Shown here piece after piece: positions 55,615-64,000 of a DNA stretch of 64,000 nucleotides (position 1 is its first letter; the number at the start of each line of letters is the position of its first letter). The position numbers and the translations under genes were made by a program. The stretch comes from Salipaludibacillus sp. CUR1 (lineage in GTDB: Bacteria > Bacillota > Bacilli > Bacillales > Salisediminibacteriaceae). The notes below the pieces were generated by a model, which had not been told where the DNA came from, did no database searches, and worked only from the letters and a program-made list of their open reading frames with translations. The DNA lies in contig NZ_JAIWPE010000096.1 of the NCBI RefSeq assembly GCF_021028955.1, forward strand, positions 124,001-188,000. Reading direction: 5' to 3'.

Positions 55615-56727
55615 TCATCTCCTTAACAGCCTTTCAATCACCCTTTCAGGAACCGCTTCTTCTATATCATCTGGAACATTTTGCCCCGTAGTCAGATAAC
55701 TTGCCCCTGTCTGGCAATCAGCCATAATATTAATCAGCGCCCCCAGCGTGTCTGTTTCGTCCAGTTTGGAAAAAATCAGTTTATCCACCGCGATCAGCTG
55801 GAATTGTTCGAGAATCTTTTTCATATCTCTGTATTTTGATGTCATGGCGAGAACTAAATGTGTTTCCATGTCCTTATTAAAGTCTATAATCTTATTTAAT
55901 TGGTCCACGTATAACGGATTTCGGAAATTCCTTCCTGCTGAATCGACTAAAATAAGGTCGTAATCGTTAAAGTGCTCAAGCGCCTTATTAAAATCACTGG
56001 CCGAATAAGCTACCTCTAAAGGCACATCAAGTATTTTGGCATACGTTTTCAACTGTTCGATCGCTGCAATCCTAAACGTATCCGTCGTAATAAAAGCCAC
56101 CTTTTTATTGTCTTTGAGCACCGCTTTAGCAGCCATTTTAGCGAGTGTTGTCGTTTTGCCTACCCCAGTAGGCCCCACTACATTTAAATATTTTTTTTCG
56201 TATTTAAAACTCCCAAATCCTTCCTCAGGGAGTAAAGATAATAGTTCCTCACTGACCCACTTGTCGAGCTGTTCCCTGGTTTTGTTATCCCCTTCATGCC
56301 TGTACCATTTTTCTAACAGCTTTTTCATTATTTTCAACCTGTAAAAGTCCTCGACTTCCTGGTCAATAAACAGTTGGTTGTATTCTTCAAGCTGCGGAGG
56401 ATAATCTTCTGCTGGTGGTTTTATTTTACCTACCATTGATTTAAGCTCTTCAATTTCCCTTGAAATACTGAGCGTTTGAGCGTCATTATCGCTTTTTTCA
56501 CCGGGCACCGTTGCTGGTTTAGCAGCTGGTCTTTTGAACGGCCGGGAGGTGTTTATTTCCGGATCAATAGCAGCTGTCACTTCCATGTTCTTTTTAGTGA
56601 AAAAACCGAGAAAACCTCCCGCCTCCACCTGCTTAGAATTTAATATGACAGCGTTCTGGCCTAGTTCAGCACGTATTTTTTCCATTACCTCTGCCATGTC
56701 TTTTCCTGTGAATTTTTTTACTTTCAT
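55615..56727 (-). CDS. flhF: FlhF, SRP-type GTPase of flagellar placement
   Basis: 370 residues. The N-terminal B domain is basic and variable (about 1-100). The N and G domains follow with VGPTGVGKTTTLAKMAA (P-loop), TTDTFRIAAIEQLKTYA, DSAGR and FSKLDETDTLG. It recruits early flagellar components to the membrane. ATG at 56727 overlaps the flhA stop by 4 nt (ATGA), so translation is coupled; its Shine-Dalgarno is weak. Confidence 0.96.
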   Translation of the reverse strand: MKVKKFTGKDMAEVMEKIRAELGQNAVILNSKQVEAGGFLGFFTKKNMEVTAAIDPEINTSRPFKRPAAKPATVPGEKSDNDAQTLSISREIEELKSMVGKIKPPAEDYPPQLEEYNQLFIDQEVEDFYRLKIMKKLLEKWYRHEGDNKTREQLDKWVSEELLSLLPEEGFGSFKYEKKYLNVVGPTGVGKTTTLAKMAAKAVLKDNKKVAFITTDTFRIAAIEQLKTYAKILDVPLEVAYSASDFNKALEHFNDYDLILVDSAGRNFRNPLYVDQLNKIIDFNKDMETHLVLAMTSKYRDMKKILEQFQLIAVDKLIFSKLDETDTLGALINIMADCQTGASYLTTGQNVPDDIEEAVPERVIERLLRR

Positions 56728-58769
56728 CTGCCATTCACCACCCCTACGCTTTGAACTTCTATATGAGGCTCAAGTTCGTTATAAGACAAAACAGGCACCT
56801 GTGGCATATACCTTTCAATTAAATGGCGGATATACATACGGACAGCCGGCGAACACAGCAGAACGGGCATATGCCCGGATTCCTGCATCCTTTCAACCTC
56901 AGTCATCATTGACTCTATGATCGTCTGGGTGTGATCAGGGTCTAAATTCAGAAAGGCTCCATGTTCTGTCTGTTGTACGGCATCTGCCACCATTTTTTCA
57001 ACAGCGCCGCTGACAGTCACCACAAATAACGGCTCTCCGTCTTCGGCATACTGCCTGGAAAGCTGTCTCGCCAGCGCCTGCCGCACATACTCTGTCATTA
57101 AATCTGTATCTTTTGTCATCTGGCCGTAGTCAGCAAGGGTCTCAAAAATAACAGGAAGATTTTTAATAGAAACCTTTTCTTTTAATAAGTTGTTTAAAAC
57201 TTTCTGAATGTCCCCGATAGATAATGGACTCGGAGTCACCTCTTCAACGAGAGTCGGGTACGTTTCATTTAAGTGATCGATCAGCTGTTTAGTCTCCTGG
57301 CGGCCGAGCAGTTCATGTGCATGACGTTTTATCACTTCTGTTAAATGAGTAGAGACTACGGAAGGAGGATCAACCACAGTATAGCCTGATAATTCAGCCT
57401 GTTCTTTCAATTCTTCTGAAATCCAGAGAGCAGGCAGCCCGAAAGCAGGCTCAACTGTTTCAATTCCTGTTATATTTTCATCATCCACTCCAGGACTCAT
57501 GGCCATAAAGTGGTCAAGCAGAAGCTCCCCTTTTGCCACTTCATTACCTTTAATTTTAATCGAATATTCATTAGGCTGAAGCTGGATGTTATCCCTTATA
57601 CGTATCACAGGAACAATCATCCCCATTTCAATTGCAAGCTGCCGGCGAATCATAACCACCCGGTCCAGCAGGTCGCCGCCCTGGTTAGCATCAGCGAGAG
57701 GAATAAGGCCGTATCCAAACTCGAACTCTATAGGATCAATCTGCAGAAGGTTAACGACGCTTTCCGGTGATTTAATATCCTCTTCTTCTCCTGTACTTTC
57801 CTCGGCCTCCGGCTCATTCAATTCCATCATATTATTATCGTTTCTTCCCAGGAGAAATCCGCCAACTCCAAGCGCCGCGGCTACGGTAGACGTCACCATA
57901 GGTTCAATCGGGGTAAAAAAACCGAGAGCGGCGATAGTTCCGCCTGCTACATAGAGCATTTTAGGATAAGCCAGCAATTGCTTTGTGATGTCATGCCCCA
58001 AGTTACCTTCAGAGGCTGCCCGCGTGACGACAATCCCGGTTGCTGTGGAAATGAGCAGCGCCGGTATCTGGCTTACCAGCCCGTCACCTACCGTTAATAA
58101 TGTATATTTATTAGCCGCTTCACCTAACGGAAGGCCTTCCTGTACCATACCGATGACGAGTCCAAAAATAATATTAATGATTACGATAACAATACCGGCA
58201 ATGGCATCTCCTTTAACAAATTTGCTTGCCCCGTCCATGGAACCGTAAAAATCAGCTTCCTGTTCAATTTTTTTCCGTCGTTCTTTTGCTTCTGTATCTG
58301 AAATCATCCCAGCATTTAAATCAGCATCAATACTCATCTGTTTCCCCGGCATAGCATCCAGTGTAAAGCGCGCGCCTACCTCTGATACTCGTTCGGCACC
58401 TTTAGTAATAACTACAAATTGAATGACAACTAAAATAATAAACACTACAAACCCGACGAGTGCATTACCCCCCACAACAAACTGTCCAAACGTTTCTATA
58501 ACGTTCCCTGCATCGCCCTGGTTTCCAAGAATGGCCCTTGTCGTAGAAACGTTTAAACCTAAACGGAATAAAGTAACCAGCAAGAGGAGAGTAGGAAAAA
58601 TAGAAAACTGCAACGGTTCTTTTGTATTCATTGAAACTAAGATAATAATAAGCGCAAATGATATATTAATAATAATCAGAAAATCAATCATCCCTGTTGG
58701 CAGCGGAATAATTAACATAATGACTATTAAAATAACTGATAATAAAATGCTGAAATCTTTTAGTGGCAT
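56724..58769 (-). CDS. flhA: FlhA, flagellar type III export gate
   Basis: 681 residues. The N-terminal half has about eight membrane helices and the FHIPEP signature region (FTLDAMPGKQMSIDADLNAGMI). The C-terminal half (about 330-681) is the cytosolic chaperone-binding ring. ATG at 58769 has AAAGGAGAG 8 nt upstream. It follows flhB by about 39 bp and is coupled to flhF. Confidence 0.97.
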   Translation of the reverse strand: MPLKDFSILLSVILIVIMLIIPLPTGMIDFLIIINISFALIIILVSMNTKEPLQFSIFPTLLLLVTLFRLGLNVSTTRAILGNQGDAGNVIETFGQFVVGGNALVGFVVFIILVVIQFVVITKGAERVSEVGARFTLDAMPGKQMSIDADLNAGMISDTEAKERRKKIEQEADFYGSMDGASKFVKGDAIAGIVIVIINIIFGLVIGMVQEGLPLGEAANKYTLLTVGDGLVSQIPALLISTATGIVVTRAASEGNLGHDITKQLLAYPKMLYVAGGTIAALGFFTPIEPMVTSTVAAALGVGGFLLGRNDNNMMELNEPEAEESTGEEEDIKSPESVVNLLQIDPIEFEFGYGLIPLADANQGGDLLDRVVMIRRQLAIEMGMIVPVIRIRDNIQLQPNEYSIKIKGNEVAKGELLLDHFMAMSPGVDDENITGIETVEPAFGLPALWISEELKEQAELSGYTVVDPPSVVSTHLTEVIKRHAHELLGRQETKQLIDHLNETYPTLVEEVTPSPLSIGDIQKVLNNLLKEKVSIKNLPVIFETLADYGQMTKDTDLMTEYVRQALARQLSRQYAEDGEPLFVVTVSGAVEKMVADAVQQTEHGAFLNLDPDHTQTIIESMMTEVERMQESGHMPVLLCSPAVRMYIRHLIERYMPQVPVLSYNELEPHIEVQSVGVVNGR

Positions 58770-58808
58770 TTGCGCTTCTCTCCTTTTATATAACCGTGCA
58801 GCACTTTC

Positions 58809-59888
58809 TTAAATTTTCTGCTGGATACGGTAAACGTAAGCCAATACTTCGGCTACCGCTTTAAACATCTCTTCAGGGACCTGGTCTCCTATGTCTGCCT
58901 GTGAATACAACGCCCTGGCCAGAGGGCGGTTTTCCACAGTCATAACGTCATTATTTTTTGCAACATTAATGACTTTTAAAGCAATATAGTCCACCCCTTT
59001 TGCGATAACTACAGGAGCGTCCATACTTGTCTCATCGTATTTGAGGGCGACAGCATAATGAGTAGGGTTTGTTATGACCACATCTGCCTGTGGAACTTCC
59101 TGCATCATCCGGCTCATTGCCATCTGCCGTTGCTTTTCTTTTATTTTTGATTTAATCAGCGGGTCTCCTTCTGTCTTTTTGTGCTCATCTTTCACATCCT
59201 GTTTTGACATTTTAATATTTTTTTCGTGATCATACTTCTGGTACATATAATCCAATATAGCGAGAAAGATCAGAAGCAAGGCTACTCCCAGCCCCATTAT
59301 GACTATTAAATTGCCAATCAGGCTCATCCCGTCTTCAACCGGAAACAACCCAAGCTTTAAAAGGTCCTCCAAAAAGAACCAGAGCACTCCTCCGGTCACC
59401 ATACCGACAAGTGAGATTTTCAACATTGACTTCAGAAATTCGACCAGCGCCCTGATTGAAAAAATACGTTTAAATCCTTTAATCGGATCAATTTTGCTCA
59501 GCTTCATTTTCACAGCTTCAGGAGCAAACAGAAAGCCGACTTGCAGGTAGTTGCTGAAAATACCTGCCAATGCGGTTACGAGCATCACCGGCGCTACAGC
59601 TACAGCAGCCTGGTAAGAAAACTCCACCAGCATTGACCGAACATTTTCTTCAGAAAGTTCCATTAATAAATAATCGCTAAAAGTATACTGGAGTATTTCC
59701 AGCATCTGTCCAACAACAAAAGAACCGATAAACCAGAAAAACAGAAAAACAAATAATAGTATAAATGCGGTATTCACGTCTGTGCTTTTAGCAACCTGAC
59801 CTTTATTTCTTGATTCTTTTCTTTTTTTAGGAGTGGCTTTCTCCGTTTTTTCCTGTGCAAAGTATTGAAGATCAAGGGTAAGATACAT
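58809..59888 (-). CDS. flhB: FlhB, flagellar export switch protein
   Basis: 359 residues. It has four membrane helices in the first 210 residues and a cytosolic domain with the autocleavage motif NPTH (VVITNPTHYAVAL) that switches export from hook to filament substrates. It opens with TLDLQYFAQEKTEKATPKKRKESR, typical of the family. ATG at 59888 has GGAGGGG 8 nt upstream, 3 nt after the fliR stop. Confidence 0.97.
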   Translation of the reverse strand: MYLTLDLQYFAQEKTEKATPKKRKESRNKGQVAKSTDVNTAFILLFVFLFFWFIGSFVVGQMLEILQYTFSDYLLMELSEENVRSMLVEFSYQAAVAVAPVMLVTALAGIFSNYLQVGFLFAPEAVKMKLSKIDPIKGFKRIFSIRALVEFLKSMLKISLVGMVTGGVLWFFLEDLLKLGLFPVEDGMSLIGNLIVIMGLGVALLLIFLAILDYMYQKYDHEKNIKMSKQDVKDEHKKTEGDPLIKSKIKEKQRQMAMSRMMQEVPQADVVITNPTHYAVALKYDETSMDAPVVIAKGVDYIALKVINVAKNNDVMTVENRPLARALYSQADIGDQVPEEMFKAVAEVLAYVYRIQQKI

Positions 59889-59891
59889 CCC

Positions 59892-60668
59892 TTACACCCC
59901 TCCGTAAAGCTCCATTAATGTTCTCATTGCTAACGTCAGTGTTTCCACCAGGTTTTGGACGAGAATAAAAAACGGGGCCATAGTAAGAACCATAACAATT
60001 AGGCCAAGAAAGATTTTTAACGGCAGGCCGACTACAAATACGTTTACCTGCGGAACTGTTCTTGCGATCATTCCAAGTGCAACATCTACAAGAAAAATGG
60101 ACCCGACAATCGGCATAGACATTTGAAAAGCGATGATGAACATCGTATTAAAACTCACGATGATATGTTCGATTACAGCGTACTCTCCAAAAGGGAGAAA
60201 CAATTGGTCGAGCGGAACAAACTGATAGCTGTAATAGACCCCATCCAAAAGCAGATGATGAGCATTCGACGCCAGAATAAATAATAGTGAAAAAGTATAC
60301 AGGTAACTTCCGATTAAAGGTGACTGTGCACCCGTCTGGGGGTCAATGACATTGGCAATCATAAATCCGAGTTTTAAATCTATTAATCCCCCGGCAACCT
60401 GAATAGCGTAGAGAAGAATAGTCGCAATCAGGCCTACTGTCAGGCCAACTAAAGCTTCTTTTATTATTAAAAGAAAAAATTCATAATTCACTTCAAAAAC
60501 AGGCCAGTCTCCAGTAAAAAAGATAATCCAGGACATAAAAACCGCCATTCCGATTTTTAATTGTCCCGGGATATTCTGGTAGGAAAAGAAAGGAAGCGTC
60601 ATAAAAAAAGCTGACAAACGTACAAGGATCAGCATGTAAGCCGGAAACCATTCAAAAATTTCTGCCAT
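59892..60668 (-). CDS. fliR: FliR, flagellar export apparatus protein
   Basis: 258 residues, hydrophobic with about six membrane helices, recognised by FMTLPFFSYQNIPGQLKIGMAVFMSWI and the C-terminal NVFVVGLPLKIFLGLIVMV. It forms part of the FliPQR core of the export gate. ATG at 60668, 4 nt after fliQ; the Shine-Dalgarno is weak (GTAGGG), suggesting coupling to fliQ. Confidence 0.96.
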   Translation of the reverse strand: MAEIFEWFPAYMLILVRLSAFFMTLPFFSYQNIPGQLKIGMAVFMSWIIFFTGDWPVFEVNYEFFLLIIKEALVGLTVGLIATILLYAIQVAGGLIDLKLGFMIANVIDPQTGAQSPLIGSYLYTFSLLFILASNAHHLLLDGVYYSYQFVPLDQLFLPFGEYAVIEHIIVSFNTMFIIAFQMSMPIVGSIFLVDVALGMIARTVPQVNVFVVGLPLKIFLGLIVMVLTMAPFFILVQNLVETLTLAMRTLMELYGGV

Positions 60669-60672
60669 AACC

Positions 60673-60942
60673 TTACCCTACAAACTGGTGCAAATTGCTG
60701 AATATCTCTTCAGCCAAGGCAATGGCCTGAGTCAGCATCCAAGGCCCGAAGACGATCAGTGCAATGAGTACCCCTGCAATTTTCGGTATAAAAGCGAGTG
60801 TCTGTTCCTGAATCTGTGTGGTAGCCTGAAAAATACTGACGGCCAGGCCAATAGCCAAAGCTGTTATTAATAATGGCCCTGCGATTAGTAATACTGTGAA
60901 AACTCCTTGTTCTGCCCATGAGATGACCATTTCCGGACTCAT
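60673..60942 (-). CDS. fliQ: FliQ, flagellar export apparatus protein
   Basis: 89 residues with two membrane helices and the family motif LAIGLAVSIFQATTQIQEQTL. Part of the FliPQR complex. ATG at 60942 has GGAGGAG 5 nt upstream, 12 nt after fliP. Confidence 0.97.
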   Translation of the reverse strand: MSPEMVISWAEQGVFTVLLIAGPLLITALAIGLAVSIFQATTQIQEQTLAFIPKIAGVLIALIVFGPWMLTQAIALAEEIFSNLHQFVG

Positions 60943-60954
60943 AATGCTCCTCCT

Positions 60955-61632
60955 TTAAAAACTGAATAATAATGAACGGACTACGAGATGCCAGCCGTCA
61001 ACCATAACAAATAACAACACTTTAAACGGCAGTGCAATCATAACCGGCGGGAGCATCATCATTCCCATAGACATAAGCACACTGGCTACAACCATATCAA
61101 TTACTAAAAAGGGCACAAATATCATAAAACCTATTTGGAATGCCGTTTTTAATTCACTAATAGCAAAAGCAGGTACAAGAGAGGTTAAGGGAATGTCATC
61201 CAGTGACTCAGGCCTCTCCTGTCCGGCATATCCCATAAACAGCGCTAAGTCTTTTTCTCTTGTATGCTCGGCCATAAAAGCTTTCATAGGTGCTGCCGCT
61301 TCCTCAAAAGCCTCTTCCTGCGTGAGTTCCCCGTCAAACAGAGGCTGCAGGGCATTATCATTTACATCGGAAAAAACCGGCGCCATGATGAAGAATGTTA
61401 AAAAAAGAGCCAGCCCAATCAATACCTGGTTTGGCGGCATTTGCTGCGTCGCTAAACCTGACCTTACAAAAGACAGAACAATGACAATGCGTGTAAAACT
61501 GGTCATTAAAATTAAAATAGCGGGAGCCAAAGATAAAACGGTCAATAAAATCAATAATTGAATAGTTGCTGTAAGATTTGCGGGATCCTCGCTGAAAATG
61601 TCTAATGCCGGTATTTCAATCATTGCGATCAT
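60955..61632 (-). CDS. fliP: FliP, flagellar export apparatus protein
   Basis: 225 residues with four membrane helices and a periplasmic-side loop. The signature FAISELKTAFQIGFMIFVPFLVIDMVVASVLMSMGMMMLPP and the MTSFTRIVIVLSFVR segment are intact. A cleavable signal sequence as in enterobacteria is not evident. ATG at 61632 overlaps the fliO stop by 4 nt (ATGA), with GGAG 8 nt upstream. Confidence 0.96.
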   Translation of the reverse strand: MIAMIEIPALDIFSEDPANLTATIQLLILLTVLSLAPAILILMTSFTRIVIVLSFVRSGLATQQMPPNQVLIGLALFLTFFIMAPVFSDVNDNALQPLFDGELTQEEAFEEAAAPMKAFMAEHTREKDLALFMGYAGQERPESLDDIPLTSLVPAFAISELKTAFQIGFMIFVPFLVIDMVVASVLMSMGMMMLPPVMIALPFKVLLFVMVDGWHLVVRSLLFSF

Positions 61633-62303
61633 CGTTCTTTCTCCTCTAATACAGAATGAACCTTAGTTTGAGTTTTTTTCACTTCAGTCATCTCCCTGTC
61701 AAGGAGACTGTGAAATGGGGAGCTGTCGTTTATCCGGCTGTCTTTCTTCTGTTTAAGCCACCCGGTTAATTTTGAAGCAGACTGGTCGAATAAATCCTGC
61801 GGCGACTCGTTTTTTTCCATAAGAGCCTTTATTTCAGCAGGGTCGTCAATCTCTTTAAGTAAATTAACAGAGTCTCCTACACCCACTACTAAAAGACGGT
61901 CTCCTACTTTGACGAGCTGCACAGACCTGTTTGTGCCCACTCCGATCCCTCCCACAGACTGGACCGTTGAATGGCTGCTGAAATTGCGCGCTCTTTTATT
62001 AATAAATTTAAGTAAAGCGTAAATTCCAAATAGCACGGCGCCAAGAGCCAAAAGAAGCTGCAGCATTATAAAGAACAAATTAGGTGAGTGAGCTCCGGCT
62101 CCTGCCTCATTTTCATTATTTTCTTCCTCTGAAAAGGTGCCGGCCGGCTCAGTATCATCTGTGCTGTTTTGGTTCTCATTCTCATAAAGGTCTAAAAATT
62201 CGCTCACATTCCGGTCTTCTTCTCCGAAATCGCCTGTTTCTTCAGCTGCTGTTCCTGCTGGTATAAGAAGAAATAGAATGATAGCCCATACAATCTTTTT
62301 CAA
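61629..62303 (-). CDS. fliO: FliO (FliZ), flagellar biosynthesis assembly factor
   Basis: 224 residues: a signal-like hydrophobic N-terminus (about 3-20), an extracytoplasmic acidic Asn/Glu-rich stretch (about 25-70), a membrane helix (about 75-97) and a cytosolic beta-rich domain with SVQLVKVGDRLLVVGVGDSVNLL, the FliO hallmark. It helps assemble FliP. The start is TTG at 62303 (MKKIVWAI), with GGGGAG 8 nt upstream; the GTG at 62312 sits on the Shine-Dalgarno. It follows cheY by about 20 bp. Confidence 0.92.
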   Translation of the reverse strand: MKKIVWAIILFLLIPAGTAAEETGDFGEEDRNVSEFLDLYENENQNSTDDTEPAGTFSEEENNENEAGAGAHSPNLFFIMLQLLLALGAVLFGIYALLKFINKRARNFSSHSTVQSVGGIGVGTNRSVQLVKVGDRLLVVGVGDSVNLLKEIDDPAEIKALMEKNESPQDLFDQSASKLTGWLKQKKDSRINDSSPFHSLLDREMTEVKKTQTKVHSVLEEKER

Positions 62304-62324
62304 TCCAGTCACTCCCCGAAAACT

Positions 62325-62687
62325 CTACCCCAATGTTTTATTAATTGCTTCTAACACACGTTCAGCCTGAAAAGGCTTGACTATAAAATCTTTAGCACCT
62401 GCCTGTATAGCATCAATAACCATCGCCTGCTGGCCCATGGCTGAGCACATAATTACTTTGGCATCAGCATCCATATTTCTAATTTCTTTCAAAGAGGTTA
62501 TACCATCCATTTCCGGCATCGTAATGTCCATCGTCACTAAATCGGGGGAATGTTCCTTATACAGCTCTATCGCCTGCTGGCCGTCTGCTGCTTCAGCCAC
62601 TACTTCAAAATCATTCTTTGTCAATATATCTTTAATCATCATGCGCATAAATGCTGCATCGTCCACTATCAGTACTTTTGTTGCCAT
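62325..62687 (-). CDS. cheY: CheY, chemotaxis response regulator
   Basis: 120-residue single receiver domain. Acidic pocket Asp9-Asp10, phospho-acceptor Asp54 (VTMDITMPEMDG), Ser and Lys (VKPF) switch residues. CheY-P acts on the flagellar switch; in Bacillus it promotes counterclockwise rotation. ATG at 62687 has AGGAGG about 10 nt upstream. It lies between fliY and fliO. Confidence 0.98.
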   Translation of the reverse strand: MATKVLIVDDAAFMRMMIKDILTKNDFEVVAEAADGQQAIELYKEHSPDLVTMDITMPEMDGITSLKEIRNMDADAKVIMCSAMGQQAMVIDAIQAGAKDFIVKPFQAERVLEAINKTLG

Positions 62688-62720
62688 TCTGTAATTTCCT
62701 CCTTCGTTTCAATCGAACTT

Positions 62721-63950
62721 TTAATTTTTCAAATTGCTTATACGTTCTTTCTGGCTGACGATATCGGTGACTCTTACGCCGAAGTTTTCGTCAATCACCA
62801 CGACTTCTCCTTTAGCTATCAGCCTCTGATTCACTAAGATATCAACCGGTTCACCTGCCAGCTTGTCCAGTTCCACAATAGATCCCGGAGCAAGTTCCAG
62901 TATTTCTTTAATCGACCGTTTCGTCCGCCCCAGCTCTACTGTCACCTCAAGCGGAATGTCGAGAAGCATATCAAGATTTTTTGCTTCCTGCTCATTTAAA
63001 GCCGGTTTTTCAAAATTTGAAAAAGCAGCAGGCTGGATATTCGCTGTCCGCTCAGGCTGATTAGGACCGGAAGACACATGCTGAGGTTCCTGCCTTGGCA
63101 CGGATTCTTCCCGAATCTGCTGCTGGCGGGAGGAAGATGTCTCATTTGAAGTTCCGTGCTCTGATTTTTCTCCTTTATGTATGGCTTGCTCTACCTGAAC
63201 AGGTTCCGTTTGTGAAGAACCTGCTTCGTCCGTCTGCTCATCAGGATTCATCAGCTGTTCAACCATTGATTTAGCAAAAGAGACGCTTAGCAACTGCATG
63301 ATCTTGGAATCTATTAAGTTTCCAACTTTCAAGTTAAATGAAATTTGGACGAGAACCTCTTCATCAGGAAGTTTAACCTTGTTAGGGTTTTCCGGAAGAT
63401 CCAGTAAATCTATTCCTGGCGGCGATATATCGACTTTCTTGTTAAAAATAGTCGACATGGAAGTTGAGGCCGAGCCCATCATTTGATTCATAGCTTCCTG
63501 AACAGCACTTATTTCCATATCCCCAAGGTCTCCACTCGCATTAGTGCCGTCATTCCCAAGCATTAAATCGGCTATCACCGCTGCATCAGACGTTTTTATG
63601 ACGAGTAGATTTAACCCTTCAAATCCTGCTGTATACTGTACAGATACTGCTACATGGGGTTTAGGAAACTGATGATGGAGGGCTTCCTGTTTAATGACTG
63701 ACACTTCCGGAGTCGTCACATCCACCTTCTGGTTTAACAGGGTCGAGAGCGCTGTGGCGGAACTCCCGAAAGAAATATTTCCGATTTCCCCTAACGCATC
63801 CTGTTCAATTCCTGATAAGTAATTTTCTATTTGCAGACTGCTGTCTGTATCTTCTGTTTTATTGGCGGGCTGGTCATTTAATGAATTGCTGTTATCCATG
63901 CCGTTTAAAAGGGCATTTATTTCTTCCTGGGAAAGCATATCGTCATTCAT
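62721..63950 (-). CDS. fliY: FliY, flagellar switch protein with CheY-P phosphatase domain
   Basis: 409 residues. It opens with MLSQEEINALLNG, like the CheY-binding tip of FliM. The CheC-like middle has two phosphatase helices (LGEIGNISFGSSATALS and ISAVQEAMNQMMGSA). A Gln/Ser/Glu-rich linker (about 235-310) precedes the FliN/SpoA C-terminal domain (DIPLEVTVELGRTKRSIKEIL...). It sits in the C-ring and dephosphorylates CheY-P. ATG at 63950 has GGAGGGG 7 nt upstream, and ATGAATGA contains the fliM stop (8-nt overlap). Confidence 0.97.
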   Translation of the reverse strand: MNDDMLSQEEINALLNGMDNSNSLNDQPANKTEDTDSSLQIENYLSGIEQDALGEIGNISFGSSATALSTLLNQKVDVTTPEVSVIKQEALHHQFPKPHVAVSVQYTAGFEGLNLLVIKTSDAAVIADLMLGNDGTNASGDLGDMEISAVQEAMNQMMGSASTSMSTIFNKKVDISPPGIDLLDLPENPNKVKLPDEEVLVQISFNLKVGNLIDSKIMQLLSVSFAKSMVEQLMNPDEQTDEAGSSQTEPVQVEQAIHKGEKSEHGTSNETSSSRQQQIREESVPRQEPQHVSSGPNQPERTANIQPAAFSNFEKPALNEQEAKNLDMLLDIPLEVTVELGRTKRSIKEILELAPGSIVELDKLAGEPVDILVNQRLIAKGEVVVIDENFGVRVTDIVSQKERISNLKN

Positions 63951-64000
63951 CGACAGTCCCCTCCTCTTCTATGATATCTGTAATTTGTACCGCAGCATGA
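63943..64000 (-). CDS. fliM: FliM, flagellar switch protein (last residues only)
   Basis: Only the final 18 codons and stop are present, reading HAAVQITDIIEEEGTVDE. The VQITDIIEEE ending is that of Bacillus FliM, and fliM precedes fliY in the operon. The stop TGA (63943-63945) overlaps the fliY start. The rest lies beyond the right edge. Confidence 0.8.
   Translation of the reverse strand, partial: HAAVQITDIIEEEGTVDE

Noticed and set aside
1-64000. CRISPR array, transposon, prophage, tRNA or rRNA genes
   Set aside because: No evenly spaced direct repeats, transposase or integrase motifs, cloverleaf-like sequences or rRNA-like stretches were seen on either strand.
1-64000. A previously undescribed multi-gene system
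   Set aside because: Nearly every gene matches a known Bacillus neighbour in order; the unusual items are single genes or sites, reported separately.

Overview
This 64 kb window is a stretch of core chromosome from an endospore-forming, flagellated member of the Bacillaceae. The evidence is gene content and order: it matches, in reverse, the Bacillus subtilis segment running from the fla/che operon through rpsB-tsf, the nusA-infB operon, pnpA, the dipicolinate and lysine genes, spoIIIE and the ymf genes to pgsA-cinA. Spore genes (dpaA, dpaB, spoIIIE) sit beside Gram-positive markers (polC, rnjB, swrB). An acidic, Asn/Asp/Glu-rich linker in RodZ fits a salt- or alkali-adapted species, but that is only a hint. 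I saw no rRNA, tRNA, insertion sequence, prophage, CRISPR array or other acquired island.

Every supported gene is on the minus strand, so transcription runs from high to low coordinates. Read that way: 64000-49095 is the distal fla/che operon (end of fliM, fliY, cheY, fliO, fliP, fliQ, fliR, flhB, flhA, flhF, flhG, cheB, cheA, cheW, cheC, cheD, sigD). It continues with a FapA/DUF342 gene and a swrB-like gene. 46834-43780 holds rpsB, tsf, pyrH and frr. 43493-33309 holds uppS, cdsA, dxr, rasP, proS and polC, covering undecaprenyl phosphate, CDP-diacylglycerol, isoprenoid precursors, regulated proteolysis, prolyl-tRNA and replication. 33062-25298 holds rimP, nusA, rnpM(ylxR), ylxQ, infB, ylxP, rbfA, truB, ribF and rpsO, a transcription, translation and ribosome-maturation block. 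25029-20270 holds pnpA, ylxY, mlpA and ymxH. 20109-13267 holds dpaA, dpaB, asd, dapG, dapA and rnjB, in which the aspartate-to-dihydrodipicolinate pathway feeds lysine, peptidoglycan and spore dipicolinate. 13118-863 holds tepA, ylzJ, spoIIIE, ymfC, ymfF, ymfH, ymfI, ymfJ, ymfK, rodZ, pgsA and cinA. A DEAD-box RNA helicase follows and runs off the left edge.

Many starts had to be moved from the longest reading frame to an internal codon with a proper Shine-Dalgarno sequence and family-matching N-terminus. About 17 genes appear to use GTG or TTG. Rho-independent terminators are clear after ymfC, rnjB, dapA, ymxH, pnpA, rpsO, rbfA, polC, frr, tsf, rpsB and ymfJ. Only one stretch over 300 bp lacks a gene (8497-8802).

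I did not find a new multi-gene system. The observations most worth checking are a LexA(DinR)-like box at the predicted spoIIIE promoter, five gene junctions sharing the same 8-nt stop/start overlap (RTGAATRR), a FapA/DUF342 gene between sigD and swrB, a DEAD-box helicase translationally linked to cinA, a YlxY deacetylase homologue lacking the catalytic aspartates, and a palindromic candidate operator in front of the GntR gene ymfC. All functions are inferred from sequence patterns and family knowledge; no database search was run.
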